DNA from: Lasioglossum baleicum
Lineage: Eukaryota > Arthropoda > Insecta > Hymenoptera > Halictidae
Length of the DNA stretch: 64,000 nucleotides
Assembly: GCF_051020765.1 (NCBI RefSeq)
Contig: NC_134929.1
Coordinates: forward strand, 20,846,135-20,910,134
Direction of reading: 5' to 3'
Under the pieces are notes generated by a model. It did not search any database, was not told where the DNA came from, and was given only the letters and a program-made list of their open reading frames with translations. This document shows, in pieces, positions 13,047 to 26,884 of this stretch (positions within the stretch are counted from its first letter, which is position 1; each line of letters starts with the position of its first letter). Both the position numbers and the translations under genes were made by a program.

Positions 13047-14015
13047 CACAGTGGGCTCGATAGAAGAAGCACGCGACATTTTGCGAAAAAATCAACTTTT
13101 TAATTTTGATATTTTTTCAATTGATATCGATTCCTAAATGTCCACCGACCACGAAAATGATAAAATTAATAGCAGTTCTAGTTGTGATACACGTATGAAG
13201 TTAGACAGTTTAGGAATATCGATTTTCCCTACATAATTTAGCTGTTCTGTGATCAACTTCTTGCCCTGAATTTCATACTTTTCTTTGACAATTATGATAT
13301 ATAACATATTTTTTTTAAATACTGAGCAAAATGAAAATAATCGTTAAAAAATTTTAACAAGTAAGGATCTTTTCAGTGGACCTTCCTCTATGTATGTAAT
13401 GCGACGAAAATTATTTCGTAGTTCGAGTCATTTTTCAAGATATTATTGTCTGAAGACATCCGCGTCGCGCGTTATCTTGTCCGCGCTCGGACGCGCGCTA
13501 CACGCTGAATTCGTCAAGTACGCAGCCTCTGAAAGTCTGACAGAACTGTGTTGAATAGATTTCCGGCACTTGAAATGTTTATATTTTGTAGTAAATAAGT
13601 CAGTCTTTCATCTCTGATATTTTGACAGCGGCGAGTTTGACGAATTCTGTTCGACGAATACTTTATTTTCTTATATATAATAATTTAACTGAATATTCTA
13701 CTTTTTATTTCTGTTTATATTTCAATTCCGAGACAATTTTCAATAGTAACAAATTTTTCTCAATAATTTAAAACATTTTATCTAACATTTTATCTTAAAT
13801 ACATCATAGAATAAATAATTTATAAAACTGTTTTTAGAACAATTCGATTAAAGAAATTAATAAAAACGGTTAAACAAATGTGAAATGTATTAAGTTACAA
13901 ATCATTGAGAAGGAATTATTTTTTTACATGTTCAGTTCAAATTTCATTGCAATATCTTCAGTGGTTTAAGAGTTATTCAAACATGTCGCGTGCTTCTTCA
14001 ATCGGGCCCACTGTG
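13047..14015. mobile_element. Transib-like non-autonomous DNA transposon, 969 bp
   Basis: Both ends begin CACAGTGGGC and match for about 33 bp with two mismatches (left 13047, right 14015 inverted), continuing GAAGAAGCACGCGACAT. Each end is flanked by CGACG (13042-13046 and 14016-14020), a 5-bp GC-rich target duplication. A CAC-RTG-type heptamer plus 5-bp GC-rich duplications is the known signature of Transib, the transposons related to RAG1. A subterminal inverted pair (ATCGATTCCTAAA at 13127 and TTTAGGAATATCGAT at 13209) is visible. The AT-rich interior has no transposase-length frame, so it would depend on an enzyme supplied elsewhere. Confidence 0.8.
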
Positions 14016-16767
14016 CGACGGCTTGAGATGAAGTTGCCTCCCCCTGTGACATTCTGAAGATATCGCAGAGATCGAGGGAAGTCGTCCGTCGGATCGATAT
14101 TATGGTACCCGGACAACGAGGTTGTTGACGACAAGCAGAAAGACGACAGATCCTCTCGAGTCGTTGAAGCGAGAGCACGGGCCATCCATTGTACCGTCAT
14201 TAGATATTGTCCATTTGATAGAGAATAAAGAAGTGTTATTGTTCTGTGTTTATAATTCACATGTGTTCTCCGGCAACACGGGGCCGAAGCCTCCGCAACA
14301 ATATTTAGACTTTTATCAAATGTCCAAAGAAATAACTTTATCGAACAATCCAGCCATTTTGACGCAGTCTCAGGTAGAAATTCCAAAAATGGCGACTTCT
14401 CCCGTGCTTGTAGCGTCGTTCGGTAGACTGAGAAATGATTTTACCAGTTCCAGAGAGTGTAACACGAAGTTCTCGAAATTTCCTTTGGCAATGGAGCCTC
14501 TTTTCCGAAGTTTTATCGTCGAAGGTGCGCCGGAAACGCGCTCGCTCAGCTCGTAGAAATATGCTTTTCGTGCCGCATTACCGTTCCTTTCGAACATCCG
14601 GCCGGAACCGGATTAGGACGTACCCTCTCGAACGTCCGAGTGCTCGAAACTCGAAAGAAGACAAATGAAATCGAGAAATGGTTCTCGATTCGATCCTGAG
14701 AAAGAGAAAAAAAGAGGGGAACACTCGCTTCCGTTCGGAACGTTCGATGGCGGCTCAAGGTCACGTTGCCGCGATTCCCCAAGACATAATCCAATAAAGG
14801 AAAGCTTTCAGGTTGCAACAATTTGTTGGCCGGGATCGGGCCGACTCTAATAAAAAGAGCAAACTCAGGTGTGGGAGAAAATAAGATTTTTACGACAACG
14901 TTCGTTTTTCTAGTTTCGAGGGTGCGACAACGTGGCAGAGGACACAACGCCCGTGTCGACGTGTTCTCGAGTCATTTACTCGAAATCATCGTCACTGAGA
15001 ACTGTGGCGCCATTCTTATTAAATGTAGTCCTGCTTCGAAATGCAAGTCCGCTTCGAAATTGCATTTTATTTGCACAGTTAACGGTCCCACGAGATGCAG
15101 TCGTATATTAAAATAATGTATATTATATCAGAACATACTAGAATACAGTACAAGGTACTAGAATATATTAAAATGTTTAAATTCTTTCAAACTCAACCAC
15201 AACTTTACCATTCGAAAATAATCAACATTATTTCATGTTGTTTTAAATATTTCTTCATTTTCTACCTCGAAGTACAACTCCATAGCAAAGAGAAACACAC
15301 GTTTCTGAACAACCTCGAAATAAATTTATGTGCTAAACGATTTAATACTTTCAACCTGAAAAACTATTTTAGTAATTGTCTAAAATAATGAATATTTGCT
15401 ACTATCTCATACAAGTCTTCGTCTCCTATTTTGAGGAGCAGTTTCGTAGCGAAATAAGCTTTTCTCCAGCCGATTAATTAACAGGAAATAATGAAATTCT
15501 TCGGACACGAAACCGCAGGACTCTCCTTCATTTAACAAGGATCTCTTTCATTAGCGTTGATTAACTTTCAGGGGTTTCGCCGCCATTCTTCGCACGGAGA
15601 AGATATTAGAGAAGAGTTTCCCGCGCGAATTTAAATCCGCTGGCCGGCGAGCGCAGCCATCACTGGTGTTGGTGCAGCAGCCGGTGTAAAAATCGTCTGC
15701 CTCATGCAGAAGGAGACACGTCGATTATAATAACGACAGGAGGCAGAGGAAACGGCCGGAAATGGAGTTGCAACGTGTCCTTGAAGGCTACCGACGTGTT
15801 GGTCTCACGGGTCGATGATCGTAATTGGATTTATGTCTTATCGGGGACATTAAATCGGGGAAAATCGATCCGATGCGACAGCGACGATCTCGAAGAATGT
15901 GTTAACACTTTGACTGCCATATCGGGGACGTGACGTCATCCATATTTCACGGCGCGGCGCGTTCTGTTTCCGGGCGCAAAAATGGATATCTGCAACTGTT
16001 CAGATTGCAGATGCTCTTCATAAAGATTTGACATTTTCCTCGGCAACGAAACGATCCGTGACATTATTTTCACATGTAAATAATCGTACTGGTGAATTAT
16101 TTTCGCCCGAAGAAATTCGAAACAGTATTTTACGGTAAATATCAAAACGAACATGTTACGAACAAAATCAAGTGCTTTTTAATACACAGTTGCATTAATA
16201 GCTTCTACGGAAATAATTTGAAAAGGTACATTCACGACTGGCAAATAATTTTTTCAAATTGCTACAAATGCTGCAACAAATTAAAATGCAAGGTACGCTC
16301 CGACAAATGGGCGGTGTCGTTTCTCGGGAAATTGGTTTTCAGGGAACGAACTGTGTAAATTCATAACGGAAGAGGCGTGGAAAATGACGCCGCAGGTTCA
16401 GTTTCGAGGACTCGGAACATTTGGATCGCGTTAGAGTTAATAACTTCATGCGTCGGTGAGGGTAATTAGATTCGCGGGTTATCATGAATAGCTTCCGGAA
16501 AGTTTAACCGCACGTGATCACGCTGGGACGAGGCAGGTGGTTGATCGCGGTCGTTCTGTCGGTTTCTCTGTCTCTCTCTGTGTGCGCTCTCGCTCGTCCG
16601 CCAATCTCGAATTTGCATAAGACAAAAAGAGGTTACTTCATCGGCGTCGATCCGACGGGAAGTTTGGTTTCGTGGAACTTCCAGAGATAATGCGAATCGA
16701 CTCGACTAACTCCTTGGATCACATCATTTCAACGAATACAGCAATACTACTTCTTTTACGTCGCGAA

Positions 16768-16800
16768 TAGACTGCGGATCTTTGAGCGAAATTAAAATGT
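16768..16800. mobile_element. Left-end fragment of the TAGACTGCGG MITE family
   Basis: TAGACTGCGGATCTTTG at 16768 matches the family terminus; nothing beyond about 30 bp is convincing. Confidence 0.4.
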
Positions 16801-18694
16801 ATTCTGTTCCGAATTGATTCACATTCGTTAAAACGAGTCGGAGTAAAGAATTAGAAATTAACAACATGACAAAATTGTTCAAAACAGCTTCCGAATGCTG
16901 AATTTAATTCCTCACGAGTTGAAGAAATTCAATTAAAATGCCCGATGGACGTTTACGTTCCATTTTCCTATGCCGTTTTTCCAGGGGAAAGCAATTAAAA
17001 ACGACTTCGCTTACGTCTCCAATTTCCTTAACTCATTTCGAGATTCTGTCATGTCGCTCCAGTGTAAAGGATCGAGAGGAATATTCACGGAAGTATGACA
17101 GAACCGGCGGAGAGAAAGACGGTGGTTCGTATTTCAATGTTTGTTTTGACAAAAACGCGCTCGCGGGTGTATCTTTTCAGGATCGCGCACTTCGGGGCCG
17201 CTTCAGGAATTTCAAAGTGGTTCTCGAGGGAAATGAGAGCCGCGCCGTACCAGTGGAATTCCACTTTTCCCCGTCGGGGGAAAGTCTGGTATCGAAACAA
17301 GTGAGCGCCGCTTAATCCCTCGTATTTTCTCATTACAAACACAGTACAACAATTACATCTGGAACATAGAGGATTATATTAAAATGTCAAAACATCCTTT
17401 TGTCTAATTACTCTCTGTTTTAACTTTCGCCAAAACATTCCTGGTATTTATCTGGTTAATAGAACGTTGGTGGGTTTTTAGGTAATAAGCAAATATTTCT
17501 GAAGCTATGTTATGTTGATATTCTTTTCAGCGAAGAGCTTCGTTAGGAAATCTTTAGAACCAAGAAATTAAAAAACGGCGTCCGTACAAATTCTTTAGCC
17601 TTCGCAAATCGTTCCAACAAAACCCAGAGCAGTATAAATGAAGAGGCACGCAGCGGCGCAGAAAAGGTCAGATTGTTGCTTATCACCGGGCCATAAAATT
17701 CGTTCGAAAACGCTGAGCGGAGTCGATATTAGAAGGAAACGAGTATCGTGGAGCCCGGGGGATGGTGAATAATAATCCGCGGCGTGTAGCGGGTTGCATA
17801 CTCGCGGCGCCGCTCGGTAATATTTGCGATTCCGTATTCATGCGGTCGTTCCAGCGGGAAAAGCACGCAATAAGAAAGGCAATCGTCGAGAGCCGGACGC
17901 GGAATAGTCCGATAGCAGTGTGTAGCAGTCGTTGCTGCTCTTCGGCTGCTATCGATTGACATTCATGGAGGTGTCGGGGTTGATAGGGAATCGGCGGGCT
18001 CTCTTCCGCTAAGAAGATTTCGCTTTTGGCGGCCTGTCATCGAATAGGTAATGGCCGTCGTAAAGCTCGGCCAATCTGCCAGCCATTATATTACATTTCT
18101 CGGGTCCGCGATCGTAATCCTACCTCCTGTGTCCCGCATTCTCTCGATGGTTCTATCTGTCTCGCTCTTTTATTCTATAAGCGTCGCACTCTCTTACTTG
18201 CTCACACTCTCTCTCTCTCTTACACTCACTCACTAACTCTCTAACTTTGTCGCTCCCTCACTCTCCCTGTAGATCCGGTGCATAATTCGGTGCGCCGCCG
18301 CGTGCATGCATCCCTTACAGCCTTGAATATCGTGTGATGTCGTTATAAATCACGGGTTGAACGCGAACCAACCTCTCCCCACGACCGCCAAAAACAATCC
18401 AATGCAATTACAAAATGACCCAGCTGCGCGCCTACGTGATCATTCCGCGTCGATTGATGTTTCGAATCACCTCCGGGATTGGTTCGACTGATTGGAAATA
18501 AAACGTCTAAATCAAATCTGAAGATAGGGTCTCCGGTCTGCAATAGTAAATTTGTGATAAAAAGATCAGATTTGTAAAAGAGTAGAGTGTGGTATGAATT
18601 TACAATATCTATATTTTATACCATCATATGTTGCTAATTTGCGTGACAAGCTGAGTGTAGCCAGTGGCTACATCCATATTTTATAAGTATTATA

Positions 18695-18755
18695 CTTGTC
18701 TGCGCATTTTATGCACATTTATGACGAAACCGAGTAGGTTAAACATTTTATAGTG
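18695..18755. mobile_element. Diverged end fragment of the TAGACTGCGG MITE family
   Basis: TGTCTGCGCATTTTATGCAC followed by ATTTATGACGAAACCGAGTAGG resembles the ends at 60041 and 52022 (shared GAGTAGGT and CCGAG words). Only one end is present. Confidence 0.45.
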
Positions 18756-19539
18756 ACGATATAAAATTTCATACAAAATTTTAAGAATTGTAATTATTTG
18801 TAACTTATTATAAAATTACGAAAAAGGTTAAATATGCAGCCTTATTGTAGTTAATAAAAATGGAAAAATGTGTTTCTACGTAGCCAATATTGGTTCATGT
18901 GTCGCCGAGATATTTCAAGTGCGGTATTGTATGTTTTGCTATAATAAGGTGCAGTTGGAAAGGTGCCACCCAGTGCATCTGAACGGTAACGCGACCATTA
19001 TTGCGCCGCTCAATGCACGGTATTGAATTTGCTGTTAATATCGAGTTACACAGAAGCTGATGTATTGGTACCTCGATCGAACGACGTTTCCTTTTTCTAA
19101 TGAACGCCAGAGAGAGAGAGAGGCGGGGAAAATGTGTTCCGCAGACCCGACAACCTGTATATGTATAGCCGTTGCTCAATTTCGAACGACGCCTTGTTAT
19201 TTTTCTTATGCGTCATCGGCTCCCTTAAACGCATTGCGTACTCATGAACGAGTTCGCCAGGATGTCAAGGTAAATATCAGCGGATCATGCGACCAACTAC
19301 TCTGCTAATTTCGGCAAAGGTCAGACCGAGCAATTATTCTAGTTCTGTGAAATTCCAGTTCACATACAATGTCTCTTCAATGACGACGATGAAATATATA
19401 CTTACGAAACACGTGCTGACATTTTCGTGACGCTTTTTTCAGTAAAACGAGTGCCCACGTGACAGTTCGGAACACATTTGTAGAATCTCGATTATCCAAA
19501 CATAATATTTGCACAATAAATTCTCATTCTCATTTCATA

Positions 19540-20228
19540 CAGTGACTCGAATTAATATTCGGACGCTCTAAAAAAGACGATAACTTTTTTAATATTGTAC
19601 TATACGATTTGAACGTTTTTTGGAAGCTAGAGCAATTAGTTTGCTACAGGATGTGAAAAGAAATTTTTTCAAAAATTGCAATTGATCGGAATTGTAGAAA
19701 AAAAATACTAAAAGTTGCATTTTAGAACTTTTTTGTGTGGGCCTATGTTGAAAATTGAAAAAATACGTTTTGTAGATCTGTGTGAATTAAACGTATTCTG
19801 AAAATTTCGGCAAAACCGGTCGACGTTGCAATGAGCTACAAACGTTTAAAGATGGTACAAAATTGCAGAATATCACGATTTTCGGCTTCCAACTACAATA
19901 AATCTAAGGATTCTTACATCTTACAATGCCTGTCGTTTTTTCCCGCATCAACCCATTTCGTTAAAACTTTCACAGTGCATATAATTCACACAGATATACA
20001 AAACGTATTTTTTAAATTTTCAAAATAGACTCGTATAAAAAAGATGTTAAATGCAATTTTTAGTATTTTTCCTACAATTCCGATAAGTTGCAACTTTTGA
20101 AAAAATTTCTTTTCACATCCTGTAGTAAACTAATTGCTCTAGCTTTCCAAAAAAGTTCAAATCGTATAGTATAATATTTAAAGTTATCGTTTTTCTTTTA
20201 AGCGTCCGAATATTAATCCGAGTCACTG
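19540..20228. mobile_element. Palindromic TA-flanked MITE, 689 bp (family 1)
   Basis: Starts CAGTGACTCGAATTAATATT and ends in the inverse, with TA on both sides (19538-19539, 20229-20230), typical of Tc1/mariner-type insertion. The arms extend about 150 bp or more (ACAGGATGTGAAAAGAAATT in both). The centre contains AATGAGCTACAAACGTTTAA, shared with the element at 35034. No transposase. Confidence 0.85.
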
Positions 20229-22816
20229 TATATTTTCATATTCTCCACCACATCGTGAATTAAACGAAGTAAACATAATTCAAATAGTATCGTGCGGGAA
20301 TTCTTTCCAATCAGGATAACGTCGCGAATATACCAGTAAACGATACACAAAAATATCCATTAGAAAGAAAAGCCTTTTGTCATTAATACCAACACGCCCC
20401 TACATTCTACGCCGATGAAACGTTATTGTACCGTCAAATTCAAACAACACTGCAATCGGAAAAGGGGTTTGTTCCGCTTTCAAACAGCTTTGCAGTGGGA
20501 AAAAAGCTCCACGCAGAATTTTCCATTGGCAAATTAATTAAAACAGTACCCACTCGCAATTGGTCCTCGTTGTTTAACATCGAATTAGGTTGCACCGTCG
20601 CCGACATCTTTAAAATGAATATTCACGAAGGGATTTGGGAACCATTAGCACCGGCGACACGCGTCGCTCGTTCGCTAATTAATTCCACGATCCCGCGCCG
20701 CAATAACAAACCCCCGTCACCGAACAATTGCGGTTTTATTTGCTACCACTACTATCCTCTCTCTCTCTCTCTCGCTCTCTCCCTGTTCCCCGTTCCCCGC
20801 CCCTTGCTTTCCAAATGAATATGTCCAATTAACACTCCGGCCGCCGATCACCGTTCGTGGGGAACCTGTAACAATGTTCGACGCGATTGGGTCCCGGCTG
20901 TATTACGTTTCGTGTTTGATAAGGGGAAAAATTGCTGGAACGCTGACCCGGGTGCGGCTAACTTTTTCATTCGCCGGGCCGAAACCATTGTTACTATTTT
21001 ACCCCGTATTTTTTCCTCGGTGGCTCGCAACAATACATGATTTGTGAGTTTCTCTTTTTTTTCGTGTCCGTATACATGACGTTCTATCCGGAGGATAATT
21101 CGAATGTTATTGTGTTCCGGTTTCTTTCACGAGACTTTTTTCGAATTCCATCAATTTTTGACGTACAGTGAATATGTAAAAAATATTTCGAGTCTCTTTT
21201 TAAATAAAATATTTCGACATTTGACAGTATCGAATAACATTACATTTACATTAGAATTTTTGTAAAAATTAATATTTGAAATTACCAGACGGTTTCGAAT
21301 ATTTTCAATGAAGATGATAAACGAAGAAATTGAAGTACGATGGCAGCAATAAAATATTTCAAAATGTACGGTAATAAAAATATTAAGAAATTGAGGTTAA
21401 TGTTTGTCATGCAGTGCTGTTAAACCCGATTATCGAAGAGATTTATGCTTCACGACCAAAATAAAAATCACTGACAATCTGCATCAGCGAATATTATAAT
21501 GCTATTTCATCGAAACTTCAAACCTTACTTTCTATTCAGTTGAATCCCCCCCCCCCCCCACCCCCATGTAACCAGAAATAGGCTGACTCGACAATCCCGC
21601 ATAGCAAATAAAGGCAGAAGGGAATCGATAATCGACTAATTAACCGTTGTAACTCGATTGTTTGCAATGCGTACACACGGACTAAGAGAGAAGAATCTAT
21701 AATCGAAAATCGTCAGCTGATTCCTCCACGAAAATCCAGATCGAGATGGAACTCACAGTTACAAAAAGAGTCGACAGTAGAGCATCATTGGGGACCATTG
21801 TTCTAAATAATTTCATTGAATAATTCCCCATGAACGCATCTTTAAATCTCAATATAATCTTTCAGACGTGCAATACGCCGCGTCTGAGCATGATTGGCTG
21901 ATTCTACTGCTTGCATGTACAGTAATTTTCTATTAGGCTACATTGGTCCTAGTAATGTGTGACGTGAAAATAAAACAGATAATCAATAGAACTAAAAGAC
22001 TAATTTGTTGTAAATTAATATAGTCTAACAAGGAGCACAAAATATGCGAGAAAATAGAAGAACAAGTGGGGATCGCACAGAAAAATTGATAGTGTCCGAT
22101 ACAAAATAGGTAATCAATAGAGCTGAGGAACTACATGCTTGATTATTTTGAATGCGACTGAAACGAACGGATTGACCGAGCCCGATGGATGCAAGGCGTC
22201 GCGTCGCACGACGAGAAACGAATGTGTGCATAGATGCACCGTCGCATCTGATACACGCGGTAACACCTGATTCCGAGCCTGTGGAAATCGCGATCCGATA
22301 TTCCTGCGATGGACGGGAACGTGTGCAAGCCCGTTTTACAGATTCCTCGACGCGGGAGGATCATTAAAGCGGAAGCTACTCGCGCGTCAGAGAGACGTGC
22401 CGGCGTTTACGAGCCACGAGGAAATTCCAGATATCGATTCTCCCAGCCGTTCAGCGAAGACGGACTGCGCCGAGAAAGAGGAGAACGAGCGAACAGAAAA
22501 AAATGTAAAAGCTCTCCCGGAGCTGTTATCCCGTGCGCTTCTTTTACGTCTTTCGTTTCCACCACGCTGGAACCGAACCCGGAATTACAGACCCCCTCTC
22601 GCGAGTTGCTCGACGCGTTGACTAAAATTTTTCATTAATCGTCGTACTTGAAAATCATCGTTAACACTCTGATAATGTTGCTTCATGCAACGATTCTGAA
22701 ATTTATTAATGTTGTATGCACAATTAGTTTTTCATGAAACTTTTAGCAACATATTCGTCACATTTTCCCGATTCGATTGACACCGTTGATACTACCCATT
22801 TATCGGTTAGTAGATC
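20229..22816. other. Non-genic stretch with simple repeats
   Basis: CT microsatellite at 20756-20782 and a 14-C run at 21546-21559. Two related AATCAATAGARCT blocks (about 21980 and 22111). Otherwise nothing recognised. Confidence 0.45.
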
Positions 22817-23083
22817 ATATCGCCGCCTGAATGCAAGAACTAGGTAAATTACAATTCTTAACTTGACTTACTTAAGTAAGTTACTTAACTTAACATAAAT
22901 AGAAGTCTGTATTTATTTTTTATCTACAGTGAACACTGTTCACTAGATGTCGTAGATTACTTTGATTGATCACACACCCAGTTTTTACATTAAATTCTAC
23001 TTGATTTCTTCTTTAATACGAAGTAGATAACTAAAAATGTCCAAATTTCAAGTTACCTAGTTCTTACATTCAGGCGGCGATAT
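22817..23083. mobile_element. Short palindromic MITE, 267 bp
   Basis: ATATCGCCGCCTGAATGCAA at 22817 and its inverse ending at 23083 form arms of about 32 bp with one mismatch and continue weakly. A small internal palindrome around TTACTTAAGTAAG lies at 22865-22885. No coding capacity. Confidence 0.75.
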
Positions 23084-25009
23084 TAGCTTGACCGACAAGT
23101 ACGTTCTTTTGTTTATAAGATAAAGAAAGAATGTACAAATAAAAAATCCGTTTCGTCGAGAGATAGACAATACTCTTAAGACTGTTGCTGTAAAATTGCA
23201 TCGAAATTGGTCCTGCGTTTCTCAGGTATAAATCAGAACACACATGCTCCGCTGACCAGTTCGGATACCAGACGTTCCACAAAATCATGGATTAAACGAA
23301 TAAATACGAACCAAACTGTATCGTGTTTGATATCGTTTTAATCGGGAAAGTGTCGCGCGTATACTGATAAAGGCATCACGAAAAATAATACCAAATAACA
23401 AAGTTATATCCGTTTTAACGTTCAATCGCGATGAGAATTAATGTCTGTGCCCGTTGCAAATGACACTTCGGTGTCGAATTTTTCCCGTAAATCGACGCGT
23501 TACTGTACGTGGCACCATTTGCCGCGGTCAGGGCCAAGTGGGACCGGTGAATAATGAACAGACAGTGTTCGTGCACGCAATACCGGGAGCGTCTCCGAAC
23601 TTCCAGTGTCGATTTCCCGGACAATGAAGCTCGAGCGAAAGGAATTTCGACTCGAATATATTTGAAACGTCTTACGCGGAGTGGTCGCCAAATAGTTTGA
23701 CGGAGAACGAACTTGGAACAAGGCACTTGTAAAATCTTCTGCCGATCGATCTCGCGGGAGGCTGCAGCGCGAACTTGTTCCTCTGTCCGGAAACAAGAAG
23801 TATCCACGTAGAATGATTGAAATGGAACACTCGCGTATCGACATTCAGTTTCTACGGTTGCCAGGAAAAAGGCCGCATGTCATAACTTCAAAAAATTTAC
23901 GTCTTTACAAGGAAAAAAGTCATGAAAATAAATTCGAAAGGCTCAAAAAAATAATGCAATTTAACCGATGTCCTATGTCAGAGCAATTAGTGATCGAAAC
24001 TTCAAACAGCAATATCTCGAGAATGAAAATATGTGACATGCGTCGACTAGAACCGAATCGAGGGGAGAAAGTTACCTTCTCTCTGCCACTAGAGAATTAG
24101 TCACGTGACCGGGACGTGGAGTGGGGGAACAGCGCCGTAGAAGGAGATGGTAGAGTGGGAGACGCGTGACATCTAATACAGCATCGCAAAAATTATGAAC
24201 TCCGCGCGAAAAAACCACCCAGCCGAAAAACGAGAAAGCTTTTCCCTCTGACGCGGAAATGATTTATTCATGCGTTTCATACGTTTTCTCGCGCGGGATC
24301 TGCGCTTTTATAATTTGTAGCTGTTTTTTCCCAGTCGGCGCGGCGCTGCACGTGGTTTTATTTCAACCATTTGGTAATTCAATGAAATACTTTCAACAGA
24401 GTGCAGCAGATTTCAACCTTTGACGGAGCTGTTGTGCGATTTGTAGATGTTATTCGGCCGGGTGCAAGAATGATCTATAGTTTCGACGCGTCCTCTGCAC
24501 GCACGGCGTTTAATAATTATCGCGCTGTCGATTATAGGATTACTTTAGAAATAAATATGATTGTTTGCACGTACGAGTGTACTGACACGCGTGACTGTGT
24601 GCTAGATACGTATTTATGAGTGTACGAATTAATGAGAGTGAACAATTTCAGTGAAATGTGAGAGCATAAAATAGGGGAAGGGAAGAATGCGTACACATGG
24701 GTGCGAATATGTGCGAGTATAAAATGAATGTGCAAAGTGAATGTGCAAATTAGTATCATAATTCACGGCGGAGGTCGGTCTAAATATTTAAGCTTTAATA
24801 AAATCATTTTTGTTGAACCTTCAAACTTGCTTTTAAATAGATTCATTGAAAAATGTAATAATAAATTCAAAAACCGACATGACATTCTTGGAGGGCGCCC
24901 TGCTCTACATAATTCACGTATAATGATTCCGAACTAACCGCAGCTTTGAAAATTATATTTGCCGGATTATTGTTGCAAACCAATCTCATTTTGCTCCACG
25001 TATATGTTC
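23084..25009. other. Non-genic stretch
   Basis: Overlapping frames at 23415-23844 (minus) and 23813-24100 (plus) have no motif. No repeat arms found. Confidence 0.4.
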
Positions 25010-25255
25010 AATCTAACAAATTAATTTCTATTTAACAGTGTATCTCACGAAATTAATTTACTTAGATTATCTCTATAAAATTGATTTCATAATTTCCCCG
25101 AGGTATTTTCTAGAAATATGTTAAATTAATTTCTGTTTAAATAGTATCTGTGCAAATTAATTTACATAGATTAAAGCTCAGAAATTCGTTTCGAATGTTT
25201 CAACATGTACGAAACTAATTTACTCGGACTATTCTAAAATAAATCAGAAGCAATT
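25010..25255 (+). repeat. Degenerate tandem repeat, about 107-bp unit
   Basis: Blocks at about 25010 and 25117 share AAATTAATTTCTRTTTAA, GTRTCT and AAATTAATTTACWTAGATTA; a third partial copy follows at 25205 (AACTAATTTACTCGGACTA). Confidence 0.55.
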
Positions 25256-25368
25256 GAACCTATTATTTCAATTACTTGTTTAAACATCTCTCTGCTGTAC
25301 ATCTTTCTAATATTACCAGCAGCTTTACTCCATTTATGTAATAGCGTTCACTCTTCGATCTGCATAAC

Positions 25369-25370
<2 letters not shown>

Positions 25371-25399
<29 letters not shown>
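25371..25399 (+). repeat. (TAA)n microsatellite
   Basis: About nine TAA units. Uninterrupted, so probably length-variable. Confidence 0.9.
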
Positions 25400-26278
25400 G
25401 GTAAAACGGGAACGAAGCAGAGAGACCCTACAATTATGCTAACAAGTAGCAAGCAAAGCAGGAGCGTAGCATGTTAATGCGACACCGTTCCCGACGCGCA
25501 TCATTTCCAAGATTTCCATTACAATTTCAACGGTCTCCATTTTACCATTTTATTTACGGGGACGACATTTATTACGAGGCGTTGATAAACGTCGATACAG
25601 GTCTCGATAGAAATCTCTCGACCAGGTTGTTTTTCAATTTCATGGAATACCGGGCACAGATGAAATCGCACGGTACCAGATAAACTGAAACGTTACCAAG
25701 ATTTTTCAGACAGATAGAGCCATCTGGCACGCTCGTCGTTCGAAGGGAACAAATGACAGCGATCGTTTAATTAAATTCGCCCGTTCAGAATCTCCGCTTA
25801 AACGTCTCGTCGAGTCTCGTTCCCCGCAGAATAAGATCCACAACCGGGATTCCGAAACTTCCATTTCTCATTACAGATCAAATGGCACGGGATCCTCGAC
25901 TTTGATCTCACCGGGAGCCATTTCTCTTTTCGAGCCTGCTAATTCTTCCAGTCCCCATTTTTAGATCGTATCTCTCCAGAATTTGTCTCCGTAATTTTAA
26001 CCATTCACAATCGTGAATGTATTTAATGTATCAACGGTCATTGAACAATAGTTCTTTTGGCCACCATTTTCTATAGCGTTACATGGCGATAGTAATCTCT
26101 CTCGAGTCGTTCACAATTTTTCTTTACGGTTTTTATTTACGGATTAATGTCGCGCGGTCATCGAGGAATAAATTCTTCCGACCGCCATTTTGTAAATAGT
26201 CTTACATTTATATTAGTGAAATATTTTTTATATATAATACTTTAATATAAAATTAATTAATAATACTTCAATACTTTA
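25400..26278. other. Non-genic stretch between the microsatellite and the 602-bp MITE
   Basis: No gene or repeat recognised. Twice the words CGGTCATYGARSAATA and CCACCATTTT/CCGCCATTTT occur near 26035 and 26157, which may be an old duplication of about 120 bp. Confidence 0.35.
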
Positions 26279-26280
26279 TA

Positions 26281-26882
26281 CAGGGTGTCCCAGCTAACTT
26301 GACCACCTTGAATATCTTTGTTGTTTTTAAAGGTACGTTAAATGTCTGAAGGACAGAGTTGAATGGTAAAATGGGGCTCATACGATACCAAAAAATTTTA
26401 GTTTTTATGTATCTTTTTAGAGATATGAAGGTCACCTTCATTCTTTTTAATGGAATGAGGTATTTTTTAATACGTCAATCGATGCAGCTGGACATTCGTT
26501 ATAAAAAGGTACTGACGTATGTATGTCGACAAGTTCAGGAGATATTTCTATTTAAATAATTCGTTTATTTACTAGTGTAACGTCTTAGTACGAGCGTAAT
26601 TGTGTTTTAGAATTATTTTAATTGAAATATCTCCTGTACCTTTTTATAACGAATGTCCAGCTGCATCGATTGATGTATTAAAAAGTACGTCATTCCATTT
26701 TAAAAAATGAATCTTCTGATGAAAAATGAAAATTCATATCTCTAAACAAAATTACATAAAAACAAAATTTTTTGGTATCGTATGAGCCCCCCATTTTACC
26801 ATTCAACTTTGTCCTTCAGCCATTTTACGTAACTTTAGAAACAACAAAGATATTCAAGGTGGTCAAGTTAGCTGGGACACCA
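26281..26882. mobile_element. Palindromic TA-flanked MITE, 602 bp (CAGGGTGTCCCAGCT family)
   Basis: The left end CAGGGTGTCCCAGCTAACTT and its inverse at 26882 form nearly full-length arms sharing CAAAGATATTCAAGGTGGTC and GACATTCGTTATAAAAAGGT. TA flanks both sides. The start CAGGGTGTCYCAGCT is shared with the element at 55394. No transposase. Confidence 0.85.
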
Positions 26883-26884
26883 TA

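Larger units (their letters stand above)
14021..19537. other. Non-genic stretch with CT-rich microsatellite
   Basis: Contains overlapping antisense open frames at 13973-14947 of unknown meaning, a CTCTCTCT-rich tract at 18187-18265, and MITE end fragments (16768, 18695). No gene supported. Confidence 0.45.
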
